Positions 33,486-42,424 of a stretch of 64,000 nucleotides of DNA are shown here, in pieces. The DNA is from Kineococcus terrestris. Lineage in GTDB: Bacteria; Actinomycetota; Actinomycetes; Actinomycetales; Kineococcaceae. Every line of letters starts with the position of its first letter. Position 1 is the first letter of the stretch. A model generated the notes under the pieces. It was not told where the DNA came from. It saw only the letters and a program-made list of their open reading frames with translations, and searched no databases. Location of the stretch: the NCBI RefSeq assembly GCF_041020765.1, contig NZ_JBEUEJ010000004.1, one strand, 5' to 3'. The position numbers and the translations under genes are program-made.

Positions 33486-34518
33486 GGACGACCTCCCGCT
33501 GCGCGCGGTGGGCCGCGAGCGCCGCCCGGGTGTCCTCCGCGACGAGGTCGGCGTTGAGGGCCGCCCCGGCGGTCATACCGGCCGCGGCCGAGGCCACGAC
33601 CTGGGTCATGGGGTTGGCGACGTTGCCCGCCACCCACACCCCCGGCACCGCGGTCGCGCCGGTGGGGTCGGCGGCCACGTGGGTGGCGACGACGACGTCG
33701 CCCATCCGCATCTCGGTGACCTCCAGGCCCAGGTCGGTGAGCAGGTCGGCGTTGGCCGCGAAGAACGGGGCGACGACCAGGGCCTCCAGCGGGACGGTCT
33801 CCCCGGAGGCCAGCCGCACCCCGCGCAACCGGTCGTCGGCGACGTCGAGGTCGACCACCTCCCCGTCGACGACGTCGACGCCGCGGGCGGCGAGCACCTC
33901 GGACTGCTCGGCGGTGAGCGCGGGACCGGTGTGGGTGAACAGCGTCACCGAGCCGCTGAGCTGGCGGAACAGCTGCGCCTGGTGCATCCCGCCGGCGGGC
34001 CCGGCCAGCACCCCGATGGCGCGGTCGCGCACCTCCCAGCCGTGGCAGTAGGGGCAGTGCAGGACGTCGCGGCCCCACCGCCCGGCCAGGCCCGGCAGCG
34101 CCGGCAGCCGGTCGGTCAGCCCCGTGGTGACCAGCAGCCGCCGGGCGCGGACGGTCGGGCCGTCCTGCACGTGGACGTCGAAACCCCGCCCGGCACCGTC
34201 ACCCTCGTCCGGCGGACCGGCGGGGCCGGCGAAGACCACCCGCCCGTCGAGCACGTGCGCCCCGTACCCGACGGCCTCCGCGCGGCCGTCGGCCAGCAGG
34301 TCCGCCGGCACGACGCCCTCGCGCCCGAGGTAGTTGTGGGCGTGCTCCGCGGTCGCGTTGCGGGGCTCCCCGGCGTCCACGACCAGGACGCTGCGCCGGG
34401 AGCGGGCCAGGGCGACGGCCGCGCTCAGCCCCGCGGGTCCACCCCCCACGACCACCACGTCGTACTGCTCGCCGATCCGCTGTCCGCCGACCCGCTGCCC
34501 ACCGGACTGCCCCGCCAT
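33478..34518 (-). CDS. Thioredoxin-reductase-like FAD oxidoreductase
   Basis: 346 residues. FAD motif VVVVGGGPAGLSAAVALAR (about 22-40), the redox-type CPYC in VLHCPYCHGWEVRD (about 155), a second nucleotide-binding region AIGVLAGPAGGMHQAQLFR, and the C-terminal FAD contact GVWVAGNVANPMTQVVASAA. This is the NAD(P)/FAD-dependent oxidoreductase group near TrxB; the second Rossmann motif lacks the canonical GxGxxA, as in ferredoxin- or disulfide-type relatives. Substrate unknown. Divergent from an EamA transporter. ATG start at 34518 after GGAGGAG. Confidence 0.9.
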   Translation of the reverse strand: MAGQSGGQRVGGQRIGEQYDVVVVGGGPAGLSAAVALARSRRSVLVVDAGEPRNATAEHAHNYLGREGVVPADLLADGRAEAVGYGAHVLDGRVVFAGPAGPPDEGDGAGRGFDVHVQDGPTVRARRLLVTTGLTDRLPALPGLAGRWGRDVLHCPYCHGWEVRDRAIGVLAGPAGGMHQAQLFRQLSGSVTLFTHTGPALTAEQSEVLAARGVDVVDGEVVDLDVADDRLRGVRLASGETVPLEALVVAPFFAANADLLTDLGLEVTEMRMGDVVVATHVAADPTGATAVPGVWVAGNVANPMTQVVASAAAGMTAGAALNADLVAEDTRAALAAHRAQREVVRG

Positions 34519-34742
34519 CGCCTGCTCCTCCGTCTCCAGCGCGGCCGCCGCGCGGCCGTCACCGTCGACAGTGCGCGAGCGCTCCCGCTCGCGGCGAGGA
34601 GAGTTGCGGTTCCGGCAACACCGGCCTGGACGTGGAACGCCGGTGCGGAGCCGGCGCCCGCCCGGACCGGTCCGCCGTCCGACGGCACGGTCCGGTGGGA
34701 CCGGCGCTGGTGCTGCACCACCCCTGTCGCCAGGATCGGTCC

Positions 34743-35720
34743 GTGACCCCGTCCGACCTGATCGACGCGCCCGCGGCCTCCCCGGCCCGGCGCGAGCGCG
34801 CCCTCCTCGTGGGCGCCGCCTCGGTGACCGTCCTGCTGTGGGCGTCCGCCTTCGTGGGCATCCGCGCCGCGGCCGAGGACTTCGCCCCCGGCCCGCTGAC
34901 GCTCGCGCGGGTCGTCGTGGGGACCCTCGCCCTGGCGCTGCTGCACCTCGTGCTGCGCGCGCGGGCGACCCGGGGCGGTGGGCCGGACGCCCGGCGGCGG
35001 CTGCGCGACGCGCCGCGGTGGGTGCTGATCGGCGTCCTCCTGTGGGGGGTGGCCTGGTTCGGGGTCTACAACGTCGCGCTCAACGCCGCGGAGCACCACG
35101 TCGACGCGGGGACCGCGGCCCTGCTGGTCAACGTCGCCCCGGTGGTCACCGCCGTGCTCGCCGGCCTCCTCCTCGGCGAGGGCTTCCCCCGCCGGCTGCT
35201 CGCGGGCATGGCCGTCGCGTTCCTCGGCGTCGCCGTCGTGGCGGCCTCCACCTCGACCGGCCGGTACGACGCGGTCGGCGTCCTGCTCGGGCTCGTGGCC
35301 GCGGTGGTCTACGGGAGCGCCGCGACCGCCCAGAAGCGGCTGCTGCGGCACGTGGACGCGCCGACGATGACCCTGGTCGGCTGCGCGGCCGGGGCCGTGG
35401 CGTGCCTGCCGTTCGCGCCCGGCCTGGTGCGGGCGGTCGCGGCCGCGCCCACGTCGTCCGTCCTGGGCGTCGTCTACCTCGGGGTGTTCCCCACCGCCGT
35501 GGCCTTCACGACCTGGGGCTACGTGCTCTCGCGCACCAGCGCCGGGCGCACCGCGGCGACGACGTACGCCGTGCCCGCGGTCGTGGTCGTCCTGTCCTGG
35601 CTCGTGCTGCGCGAGACGCCGCCAGCGCTGGCCCTGCTGGGCGGCGCGCTGGCGCTGGCCGGCGTCGCCGTCGCGACGACGCGCAGGTCCTCCCCCGCCC
35701 GTCGCGGCCCGACCCCGTGA
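34743..35720 (+). CDS. EamA-family (DMT) transporter
   Basis: 325 residues, ten predicted membrane helices in two EamA repeats: VTVLLWASAFVGIRAAAEDF opens the first, GVLLGLVAAVVYGSAATAQK the second. The motif ALNAAEHHVDAGTAALLVNV, then PVVTAVLAGLLLGE, is typical for putative drug/metabolite exporters (RhaT-like). Direction and substrate are unknown. The GTG at 34743 has AGGA upstream. Its stop overlaps the DUF429 gene start (GTGA). Confidence 0.9.
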   Translation: MTPSDLIDAPAASPARRERALLVGAASVTVLLWASAFVGIRAAAEDFAPGPLTLARVVVGTLALALLHLVLRARATRGGGPDARRRLRDAPRWVLIGVLLWGVAWFGVYNVALNAAEHHVDAGTAALLVNVAPVVTAVLAGLLLGEGFPRRLLAGMAVAFLGVAVVAASTSTGRYDAVGVLLGLVAAVVYGSAATAQKRLLRHVDAPTMTLVGCAAGAVACLPFAPGLVRAVAAAPTSSVLGVVYLGVFPTAVAFTTWGYVLSRTSAGRTAATTYAVPAVVVVLSWLVLRETPPALALLGGALALAGVAVATTRRSSPARRGPTP

Positions 35721-36484
35721 TCACGGTCGGGGTGGACCTGGCGACCCAGCCGGCCCGCACGGGCCTGGCCGTCGTCGAGTGGTCGCCGGGCCGGGCGCGG
35801 GTCGCGCACCTCGCGCTGGGCGCCACCGACGCCGACGTCGTGGCGGCCGCGGGCGCGCCCGCCGACAAGGTGGGGATCGACTGCCCGCTGGGCTGGCCGG
35901 ACGAGTTCACCGCGTTCGTCACCGCGCACACCGCCGGGCGCCTGGCCGAGCACGTCGACACCGGCCCCCGCGCGGACGGCGACGAACTGCGCCGCCGGGT
36001 CGCGTACCGGCACACCGACCGGGTGCTGCGCCGCGCCGGGTACGTGCCGCTGAGCGTGTCCACGGACCGCATCGGGCTGACAGCGGTGCGGGCCGCGGTC
36101 TTGCTGGAGCGGCTGGCCGCGGCCGGCGTCGCCGTGGACCGCTCGGGCGCGGGTGTGGTCGCCGAGGTGTACCCGGCGGCGTCCCTGCACCGGTGGGGGT
36201 TCACCCACCGCGGCTACAAGGGCCGCGAGGGCGCGCCCGCGCGGTCGGCGCTGGTGGCGGACCTGCTGGCGCGGACGCCGTGGCTGGACGTCGGCGCCCA
36301 CCGGGCGCTGTGCGAGGCCTCCGACGACGCCCTCGACGCGCTGGTGGCGGCGCTGGCCGCGCGAGCGGCAGCGCTGGGCCGCTGCGCGTTCCCCGCACCC
36401 GGCGAGGTGGAGCGGGCGCGCCGCGAGGGGTGGATCGTCCTGCCGGACGGGCCGGTCGAGGACCTGGTGGACCCCGCGGTGTGA
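35717..36484 (+). CDS. DUF429-family protein
   Basis: 255 residues. ITVGVDLATQPARTGLAVVE and VGIDCPLGWPDEFTAFV form an RNase H/actin-like start; YRHTDRVLRR, STDRIGLTAVRAAVL, VAEVYPAASLHRWG and ASDDALDALVAALAARAAAL follow. DUF429 proteins are predicted nuclease-like enzymes of unknown role. It is coupled to the upstream transporter by a four-base overlap and convergent with the VanW gene, with only two bases between stops. Confidence 0.88.
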   Translation: MITVGVDLATQPARTGLAVVEWSPGRARVAHLALGATDADVVAAAGAPADKVGIDCPLGWPDEFTAFVTAHTAGRLAEHVDTGPRADGDELRRRVAYRHTDRVLRRAGYVPLSVSTDRIGLTAVRAAVLLERLAAAGVAVDRSGAGVVAEVYPAASLHRWGFTHRGYKGREGAPARSALVADLLARTPWLDVGAHRALCEASDDALDALVAALAARAAALGRCAFPAPGEVERARREGWIVLPDGPVEDLVDPAV

Positions 36485-36486
36485 GC

Positions 36487-38475
36487 TCAGCCTTCCGGGG
36501 CCGGTTCACCCTCCGGCGCGGGCGGCGCCTCGGGCGGCGGCGCGGGGGTTCCCGTCGGCGACGGGGTGCCCGTCGGACTGGGCCGCACGGTGGCGGGGTC
36601 GGGGCCGCAGACGATGCGGTTCTGCGGGTTGTAGCGCGTCGTCCACGTCTCCCGCTCCTCCGGGCCGCCGCCCACGGGCGTCATGATCCGCGTGACGTCG
36701 ATGGTGAAACCCGGGTTCGCCGACTGCGGGGAGCAGTCCGAGCTGGTGTCGTAGATGGTGCGCGGCTGCGTCACGGCGTAGCGGCCGGAGGACTCCGCCC
36801 GCACCTCGCGGAACCTCGTCCCGTACAGGGAGACGGTGACCTCGCCGTCGGCGACGTACGCCTGCACGTAGACGCCGTTGCCGGAGTCGTTGCGGAACCG
36901 GTTGTCGATGCTGCGCCAGTCGATCGTCGCCTCGCGCCCGGCCGGGTAGCGGGAGATGTAGAACGAGTGCGGCCGGTGCTCGACCTCGTCGAGCCCCGCG
37001 AAGAACACCGCGTTGAACAGCGTGGTGGACAGCTGGGAGACACCGCCGCCGTAGTCGTCGACGAGGCGGCCGCCGGAGATGACGCCGGCGCGGTTGTAGC
37101 CGCGCTCGGGGGTGCGCTCGCCGACGACGTCGTTCATCGAGAACTCCTCGCCGGGGCGCAGCAGGGTGCCGTCGACGGCGGCGGCGGCCAGCCGGATGTT
37201 CTCGGTACGGGCGCGGTTGGCGGTCAGCGTCGTGGAGAACGTCGACATGCGCTCCACGACGTTCAGCTGCTGCAGCTGCTCGGTCGTCAGCGCGGGCACC
37301 GCGGGCCGCAGGTCCACCTCGGCGCGCCGGGAGGGTTCCGGCGCGGGACCGGGTTCCGCCGTCGCGGTGCCGGTCGCCGTGGCGGCGGGTGTCGCGGTGG
37401 GGACGGTCAGCGCCGCGGTGACGGCGCCGGCGAGGTCCTCGGGGGCGAGGTCGCTGCCCTCCACGGACGGCACGACGCGCGGCACCTCGCCGTCGACCTC
37501 GATGCGGGCGTCCTGCGCGGCCACCTCGAAACCCGGGTCGGCGGCCAGCACAGCGGCCTGCAGGGCCTCGCCGTCGGCGACCAGCTGCGGGGTGCCGTCC
37601 ACGGGCCGCACGGCGAGCGCCGGCGCGAACACCGCCGGGGCCAGGACGACGTCGCGACCGCCGCCGGCGACGACGAGGTCCCCGCCGACGGCCGGGCGGG
37701 CGACGTCCTCGGCGGCGGCCTCGATCGCGGCGGCGTCGGCGCTGGGACGCTCGACCTCGGCGGTCAGCTCGACGGGGCCGTCGGTGGGCCAGGCGGCCGC
37801 GACGGTGTCGGCGGCGGCCGCGACGTCCAGGGAGCGGCCGTCGGCGGGAGCCTCGACGACGGGCTCGACGCGCGCGGGTGCGCCGCCCTCGCCCGGGGTG
37901 ACGGCGAAGACGACGGCGCCCTCGGCGGCGGGCGCGTCGACGTCCTCGGCGACGGCGCGCAGGGCGCCGGTGAGGGCGTCGCGGTCGACGTCGACGACGG
38001 GGCGCTGCTCGCCGCCGCCGGCGAGGTGGCGCCACAGGTCGCGCGGGTCCCACGCGGGGGCGGTGAGGGTTTCGGCGGTGGCGTCGACGTCGACGGCCAG
38101 GCCGGCGGCCGCGGGGTCGAGACCGGTGTCCAGCGCGGCGCCCGCACCGGTGACGCGCAGGGGCAGCGGACGACCGGCCACCTCGCCGGCGGGGCCGGCG
38201 AGGGCGTCGGCGGCGGCGGCGCGGTCGAGGCCGCCGAGGTCGGCGCCCAGCACGGTGGTGCCGCGCGGGACGGTGCCGCCCAGGGCGAGGGCGGCGGCCA
38301 CGTACCCGCCGCCGACGGCGGCGACGGCACCCGCCACGACCCAGGTGCGGGGTCGGCGGACGGCGCGGCCGACGGCCGTGCGCGCGCCCCGCTCCCCCGT
38401 GCCCCCTGCCCCCGCGGCGCGGTCCTGCGTGGTGCGACGGTCCTGCTCCGCCGGGCGGTCGCCCCGGTTGCTCAC
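36487..38475 (-). CDS. VanW-family cell-wall protein
   Basis: About 662 residues. A basic N-terminus and a membrane helix (about 44-66) precede two peptidoglycan-binding-like repeats (TTVLGADLGGLDRAAAADAL...; ADLVVAGG...). The VanW domain lies at about 430-560, with GEEFSMNDVVGERTPERGYN, DDYGGGVSQLSTTLFNAVFF and YPAGREATIDW, and a Pro/Thr-rich tail follows. VanW proteins are surface proteins of unknown catalytic role linked to cell-wall stress. GTG at 38475 has GGGGGGA upstream; the ATG at 38490 is the alternative. Confidence 0.92.
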   Translation of the reverse strand: MSNRGDRPAEQDRRTTQDRAAGAGGTGERGARTAVGRAVRRPRTWVVAGAVAAVGGGYVAAALALGGTVPRGTTVLGADLGGLDRAAAADALAGPAGEVAGRPLPLRVTGAGAALDTGLDPAAAGLAVDVDATAETLTAPAWDPRDLWRHLAGGGEQRPVVDVDRDALTGALRAVAEDVDAPAAEGAVVFAVTPGEGGAPARVEPVVEAPADGRSLDVAAAADTVAAAWPTDGPVELTAEVERPSADAAAIEAAAEDVARPAVGGDLVVAGGGRDVVLAPAVFAPALAVRPVDGTPQLVADGEALQAAVLAADPGFEVAAQDARIEVDGEVPRVVPSVEGSDLAPEDLAGAVTAALTVPTATPAATATGTATAEPGPAPEPSRRAEVDLRPAVPALTTEQLQQLNVVERMSTFSTTLTANRARTENIRLAAAAVDGTLLRPGEEFSMNDVVGERTPERGYNRAGVISGGRLVDDYGGGVSQLSTTLFNAVFFAGLDEVEHRPHSFYISRYPAGREATIDWRSIDNRFRNDSGNGVYVQAYVADGEVTVSLYGTRFREVRAESSGRYAVTQPRTIYDTSSDCSPQSANPGFTIDVTRIMTPVGGGPEERETWTTRYNPQNRIVCGPDPATVRPSPTGTPSPTGTPAPPPEAPPAPEGEPAPEG

Positions 38476-38610
38476 TGCGTGTCCCCCCATCGGCCCGCGC
38501 GGCCGGACGCTCCGCGCAGGTGGCACCACCCTACGGAGCGGCCGGGAGTGCTGCCGCGGGAACGAGCGGGACGGCGGGGGGTGTGGCGGGGTTCACCCCG
38601 CCCGACGGCG

Positions 38611-38641
38611 GATGCAGTCCGTACTCGATACGTTCTGCATC
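38611..38641. promoter_or_regulatory. TetR 3 operator
   Basis: A nested palindrome: outer arms GATGCAG/CTGCATC (7 bp) and inner CGTA/TACG around CTCGA, 31 bases in all. It ends 22 bases before the tetR start and lies 135 bases from the vanW start. Confidence 0.75.
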
Positions 38642-38663
38642 CACCGGGGGCTACGGTGGTGGC

Positions 38664-39332
38664 GTGACCGAACCACCCGGACGCGGCACGCGCCGGCGCG
38701 CGCAGACGCGCCAGCGCCTGCTGGACGCCGCCCTCGCCGTCGTCGCCGACGCGGGCCTGGCCCGCACCAGCGTCGAGGCCGTCTGCGAGCGCGCCGGCTA
38801 CACGCGCGGCGCCTTCTACTCCAACTTCGCCACCCTCGACGAGGTCGTCTCCGCGCTCTTCGCGCAGCAGGCCGACGCCCTCCTCGCCGAGGTCGGCGCC
38901 CGCCTGGCCGAGCCGGACGGGACGGGCCCCGGGAGCGCCGGAGGTCCCGCCGACCTGGCCGCGCTCGTGGCCCGCGTCCTGGACGTCCTGCCGCGCGAGC
39001 GCACCTGGCAGCTCGTGCGCACCGAGTTCACCGCCCAGGCCCTGCGCGACCCCGCCGCCGCGGCCGCCCTCGCCGCGCACCGCGCGGCCCTGCAGGCGCG
39101 CCTGGCGGTCCTGCTCACCGCGGGCGCCGAGCGCGCCGGGCGGCGCCTGGGCGTGCCCGCCCCCGAGGCCGCCCAGGCCGTCGTCGCCGTCCACGACGGC
39201 TTCAGCACTCCCGCCCTGCTCGCCGGCCCGGAGGACGCCGCGACCGTGCGGCGGCTGGAGACCGACGCGCTGACCGGGGTGCTGCTCGCCCTGAGCAGCC
39301 CGCTCGACGGGGCGGCGGGGAGCGACCGGTGA
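38664..39332 (+). CDS. TetR-family repressor 3
   Basis: 222 residues. Helix-turn-helix at about 12-60 (RQRLLDAALAVVADAGLART, GYTRGAFYSNFATLDEVVSA). It heads a three-gene run, its stop overlapping the ABC-ATPase-like gene (GTGA). The palindrome at 38611 should be its own operator, making the downstream membrane protein ligand-inducible. GTG at 38664. Confidence 0.92.
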   Translation: MTEPPGRGTRRRAQTRQRLLDAALAVVADAGLARTSVEAVCERAGYTRGAFYSNFATLDEVVSALFAQQADALLAEVGARLAEPDGTGPGSAGGPADLAALVARVLDVLPRERTWQLVRTEFTAQALRDPAAAAALAAHRAALQARLAVLLTAGAERAGRRLGVPAPEAAQAVVAVHDGFSTPALLAGPEDAATVRRLETDALTGVLLALSSPLDGAAGSDR

Positions 39333-40105
39333 ACGGGCGCCACCTCGCGGGCACCTGGCCCGCCCCGCGCGAGGACGCACCGGACGGCGCACCGGACGGT
39401 GGCGCACCGGCGGCCGTGCGCGGGCGCGGGCTCGCGCTGCGCGGGCACCGCCCGGCCGCCGCCTTCGAGGGCGTGGACGTGGAGGCGCCCGCCGGCGCGC
39501 TCGTCGTCGTGCGCGGGGGCACCGGCAGCGGCAAGACGGCGCTGCTGCTGGCGCTCGCCGGGCGCCTGCGCCTGGACGCCGGCCGCCTCGACGTCCTGGG
39601 GCACCCCCTGCCCGGCGGGGCGGGCGCGGTGCGCCGGGCCGTGGCGCTGGGCGGGGTGCGCGGGGTCGACGACCTCGACGACGTCCTCACCGTCGGCCAG
39701 CACGTGGCCGAGCGGCTCGTCCTGCACCAGCCGTGGTGGCGGCCGTGGGCCTCGCGCGCCGCCGTCGAGGACCGGCTGGCGCACCTGCGCGACCTGCTCG
39801 GCGCGGCGGACGGCGAGCGGGCCGCCCTGGACGCCGACGCGCCCGTGGGCGACCTGCCGCCGCTGGACCGCGCGCTGCTGGCCGCGGGCCTGGGCCTGCT
39901 GGGGCGCCCGGACGCCCTGGCCGTCGACGACGTCGACGCCCTGCGCCGCGCCGCGGACCGCCGCCGCGCGTGGGCGGCGCTGGCCGCGCTGCGCACCGCC
40001 ACCGGGCGGCCGCTGACGGTCCTGGCCACCTGCACCGACAGCACCGACCTGCCCGCCGACACCCCCGGCCCCGTGGTGGTCGTGGACCTGGAGGACCCCC
40101 GATGA
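39329..40105 (+). CDS. ABC-transporter ATPase-like protein, degenerate
   Basis: 258 residues. The Walker A motif GGTGSGKT (63-70) is intact. The LSGGQ signature is not recognisable: the expected place reads VGDLPPLDRALLAAG. Walker B is ALAVDDVDAL, with Asp where the catalytic Glu normally is. It probably binds ATP but may hydrolyse it poorly. It is coupled at both ends (GTGA and ATGA overlaps) to the TetR gene and the YhgE/Pip gene, so it likely powers or gates that membrane protein. Confidence 0.85.
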   Translation: MNGRHLAGTWPAPREDAPDGAPDGGAPAAVRGRGLALRGHRPAAAFEGVDVEAPAGALVVVRGGTGSGKTALLLALAGRLRLDAGRLDVLGHPLPGGAGAVRRAVALGGVRGVDDLDDVLTVGQHVAERLVLHQPWWRPWASRAAVEDRLAHLRDLLGAADGERAALDADAPVGDLPPLDRALLAAGLGLLGRPDALAVDDVDALRRAADRRRAWAALAALRTATGRPLTVLATCTDSTDLPADTPGPVVVVDLEDPR

Positions 40106-42291
40106 GCCCGCGCCCGACGACCCTGCCCGCGACCCTGCCCGGCCTGGAGCTGGCCCGCTTCGGGCGCGCCACGATCACCCGGCTGGCGCTGCTCGTGGTG
40201 GTCGTCGTCCCGCTGCTGTACGGCGGGCTGTACCTCAGCGCCAACCACGACCCGGTCGCGCACCTGGACCGGCTGCGCGCCGCCGTCGTCGACGAGGACG
40301 TGCCCGCGACCGCCACCGGGCCCGACGGGGCGAGCACGCCGGTGCGGGCCGGCGCCGACCTCGTCGAGCAGCTGACCGGCCCGGACGCCGACGCCGGGTT
40401 CACGTGGGAGGCCACCACCGCCGAGCGGGCCCGGGAGGGCCTGGCCGACGGCGACTACGCGGCCGTGCTCACCGTCCCGCGGGACTTCTCCGCCGCCCTG
40501 GCCTCCACGACGGGCGACGCGCCGCGCAGCGCCCGGCTGAGCGTCACCACCGACGACGCCGTCAACCACGTCGTCAGCCAGGTCACCGACACGGTGGCGA
40601 CCAGCGTGCGCACCGGTCTGCAGCGCACGGCCACGGCCGGTCACCTCGACGGCGTCTACCTGGCCTTCAGCGACGTCCACGACTCCCTGGACCGGGCCGC
40701 CGACGGCGCCGACGAGCTGACCGACGGCGCCGCGCGCACCGACGACGGCGCCCGCGAGCTGCTCGTGGGTCTCGGCGACCTCGACCGCGGCGCCGCCCGG
40801 CTCGTCGACGGCACGGGCGACCTGCGCACCGGCTCGCGGGAGCTGGCCGACGGCACCGCGGCCCTGGCCGGCGGGGCGGCCGCCGCGGACACCGGCGCGC
40901 GCGAGCTCGCCGGCGGCCTGGGCGCGCTGCGCGAGGGGACCGCCGCGCTGCCGCAGCGGACCGCCGAGCTGGCCGACGGCTCCCGGCGGGTCGCCGACGG
41001 CGCCGCCCGCCTCGCGCAGGCCGTGGACGGCCTGGACACCGGGGCGCTGGACGCCGTCGCCGGCGCCGGCGCGGACCTGGGCCCGGCCCTGGACGACGCG
41101 CTGGAGCGGGCCCGCGCGGTCGCCGCCGCCTCCGGCGACCCGCAGCTGCAGGAGGCCGTGGAGCAGCTGGCGCGGGCGCGCGCCGGCCTTGACGACGAGC
41201 GGGTGGCGGCCACGGTGGCCGACGCCGCGGCGCGGGCCCGCCAGCTGGCCGCGGACGTCGACGCGCTGGCCGCCGGGGCTGACGCCGTCGCGACCGGCAA
41301 CCGGGCGCTGGCCGACGCCGCGCCCGCGCTGGCCGCCGGTGCCGCCTCCGCGGCCGGCGGGGCGGACGAGCTGGCCGCCGGCACGTCGTCCCTGGCGGCC
41401 GGGGCGCGCTCGGCGGCCGCGGGCGCGGGCGAGCTGGCCTCCGGCGCCGCCGCGGTCGACGACGGCGCCCGCTCCCTGCTGGGCGGCACCGAGGCGGCCG
41501 CCACGGGCGCCGGGGCGCTGGCCGACGGCACGGGCCGGCTGACCGACGGCGCCGGCGAGCTGGCCGGGAGCCTGCGCGAGGGCGCCGGGCAGGTGCCGGC
41601 CCTGAGCGCGGCCCAGCGCGAGCAGCGGGCGGGCGTGGTGGCCGACCCCGTCCAGGCGCAGCGGGTGGTCGAGAACCCGGTGGCGCACTACGCCGACGGC
41701 CTGGCGCCGCTGTTCGTGCCGGTCGCCCTGTGGGTGGGCGGGATGGTCACGTACATGGTGCTGCGGGCCCTGTCGCCGCGGGCGCTGGCCTCGACGGTCT
41801 CCCCGGTGCGGGCGGCGCTGGCGGGCTGGGTGCCCGGCGCGCTGCTGGCCGTGGCGCAGGGCCTCGTGCTGGGCGTGGTGCTGCTGACGGCGGTGGGGAT
41901 CTCCTCGCCGCGACCGGCGGCCACGCTGGCGTTCACGGTCCTGGTGGCGGTGGTGTTCACGGCGCTGCACCAGTGCCTGGTGGCGCTGTTCGGCGGGGCG
42001 GGCCGGCTGGGGGCCCTCGTGCTGCTGGTGCTCCAGCTGACCTCCACGGGCGGCACGTACCCCGTGCAGACGGCGCCGGGCTTCTTCCAGGTGCTGCACC
42101 CGCTGCTGCCGATGACGTACGCGGCCGACGGCCTGCGCCACCTCGTCGTGGGCGGGTCCGGGGCGGCGGTGTGGTCGTCGGCGGCCGTGCTCGCCGGGTT
42201 CGGGCTGCTGGGCCTGGCGGTCAGCGTCCTGGCCGCCCACCGGCGCCGCACCTGGTCCCCCGCCCGCCTGCACCCGGCCCTGGCCCTCTGA
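40102..42291 (+). CDS. YhgE/Pip-family ABC-2-type membrane protein
   Basis: 729 residues. One membrane helix at about 27-47 precedes an extracytoplasmic YhgE N-terminal domain (DVPATATGPDG, YAAVLTVPRDFSAALAS). A long Ala/Gly/Asp-rich heptad-like region follows (about 190-525; DGA, LAAGA, ELADG units), then five or six C-terminal helices from FVPVALWVGGMVTYMVLRAL to SAAVLAGFGLLGLAVSVLAA, with GGTYPVQTAPGFFQVLHPLL. Relatives include the phage infection protein Pip and EsaA of type VII secretion. The ATG overlaps the ATPase gene stop (ATGA). Confidence 0.92.
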   Translation: MSPRPTTLPATLPGLELARFGRATITRLALLVVVVVPLLYGGLYLSANHDPVAHLDRLRAAVVDEDVPATATGPDGASTPVRAGADLVEQLTGPDADAGFTWEATTAERAREGLADGDYAAVLTVPRDFSAALASTTGDAPRSARLSVTTDDAVNHVVSQVTDTVATSVRTGLQRTATAGHLDGVYLAFSDVHDSLDRAADGADELTDGAARTDDGARELLVGLGDLDRGAARLVDGTGDLRTGSRELADGTAALAGGAAAADTGARELAGGLGALREGTAALPQRTAELADGSRRVADGAARLAQAVDGLDTGALDAVAGAGADLGPALDDALERARAVAAASGDPQLQEAVEQLARARAGLDDERVAATVADAAARARQLAADVDALAAGADAVATGNRALADAAPALAAGAASAAGGADELAAGTSSLAAGARSAAAGAGELASGAAAVDDGARSLLGGTEAAATGAGALADGTGRLTDGAGELAGSLREGAGQVPALSAAQREQRAGVVADPVQAQRVVENPVAHYADGLAPLFVPVALWVGGMVTYMVLRALSPRALASTVSPVRAALAGWVPGALLAVAQGLVLGVVLLTAVGISSPRPAATLAFTVLVAVVFTALHQCLVALFGGAGRLGALVLLVLQLTSTGGTYPVQTAPGFFQVLHPLLPMTYAADGLRHLVVGGSGAAVWSSAAVLAGFGLLGLAVSVLAAHRRRTWSPARLHPALAL

Positions 42292-42350
42292 CCCCCTTCC
42301 TCACTCCCTGACCCGACCCCCACCGCCTCACCCCCGCCGACGCCTCCACC

Positions 42351-42400
42351 CCGCCGTGATCACGCATGGATGAAGGTTCACCCATCCATGATCACGGCGG
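42351..42400. repeat. TGATCA palindromic repeat, copy 3 (with insertion)
   Basis: The left arm CCGCCGTGATCACGCATGG has four extra bases (about CACG) relative to the right arm CATCCATGATCACGGCGG. The loop lies at about 42372-42382. It sits between convergent genes, 60 bases past the yhgE stop and 25 before the next minus-strand gene's end. Confidence 0.85.
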
Positions 42401-42424
42401 GAGGACAGGAAGCCGAGGGGTGGG

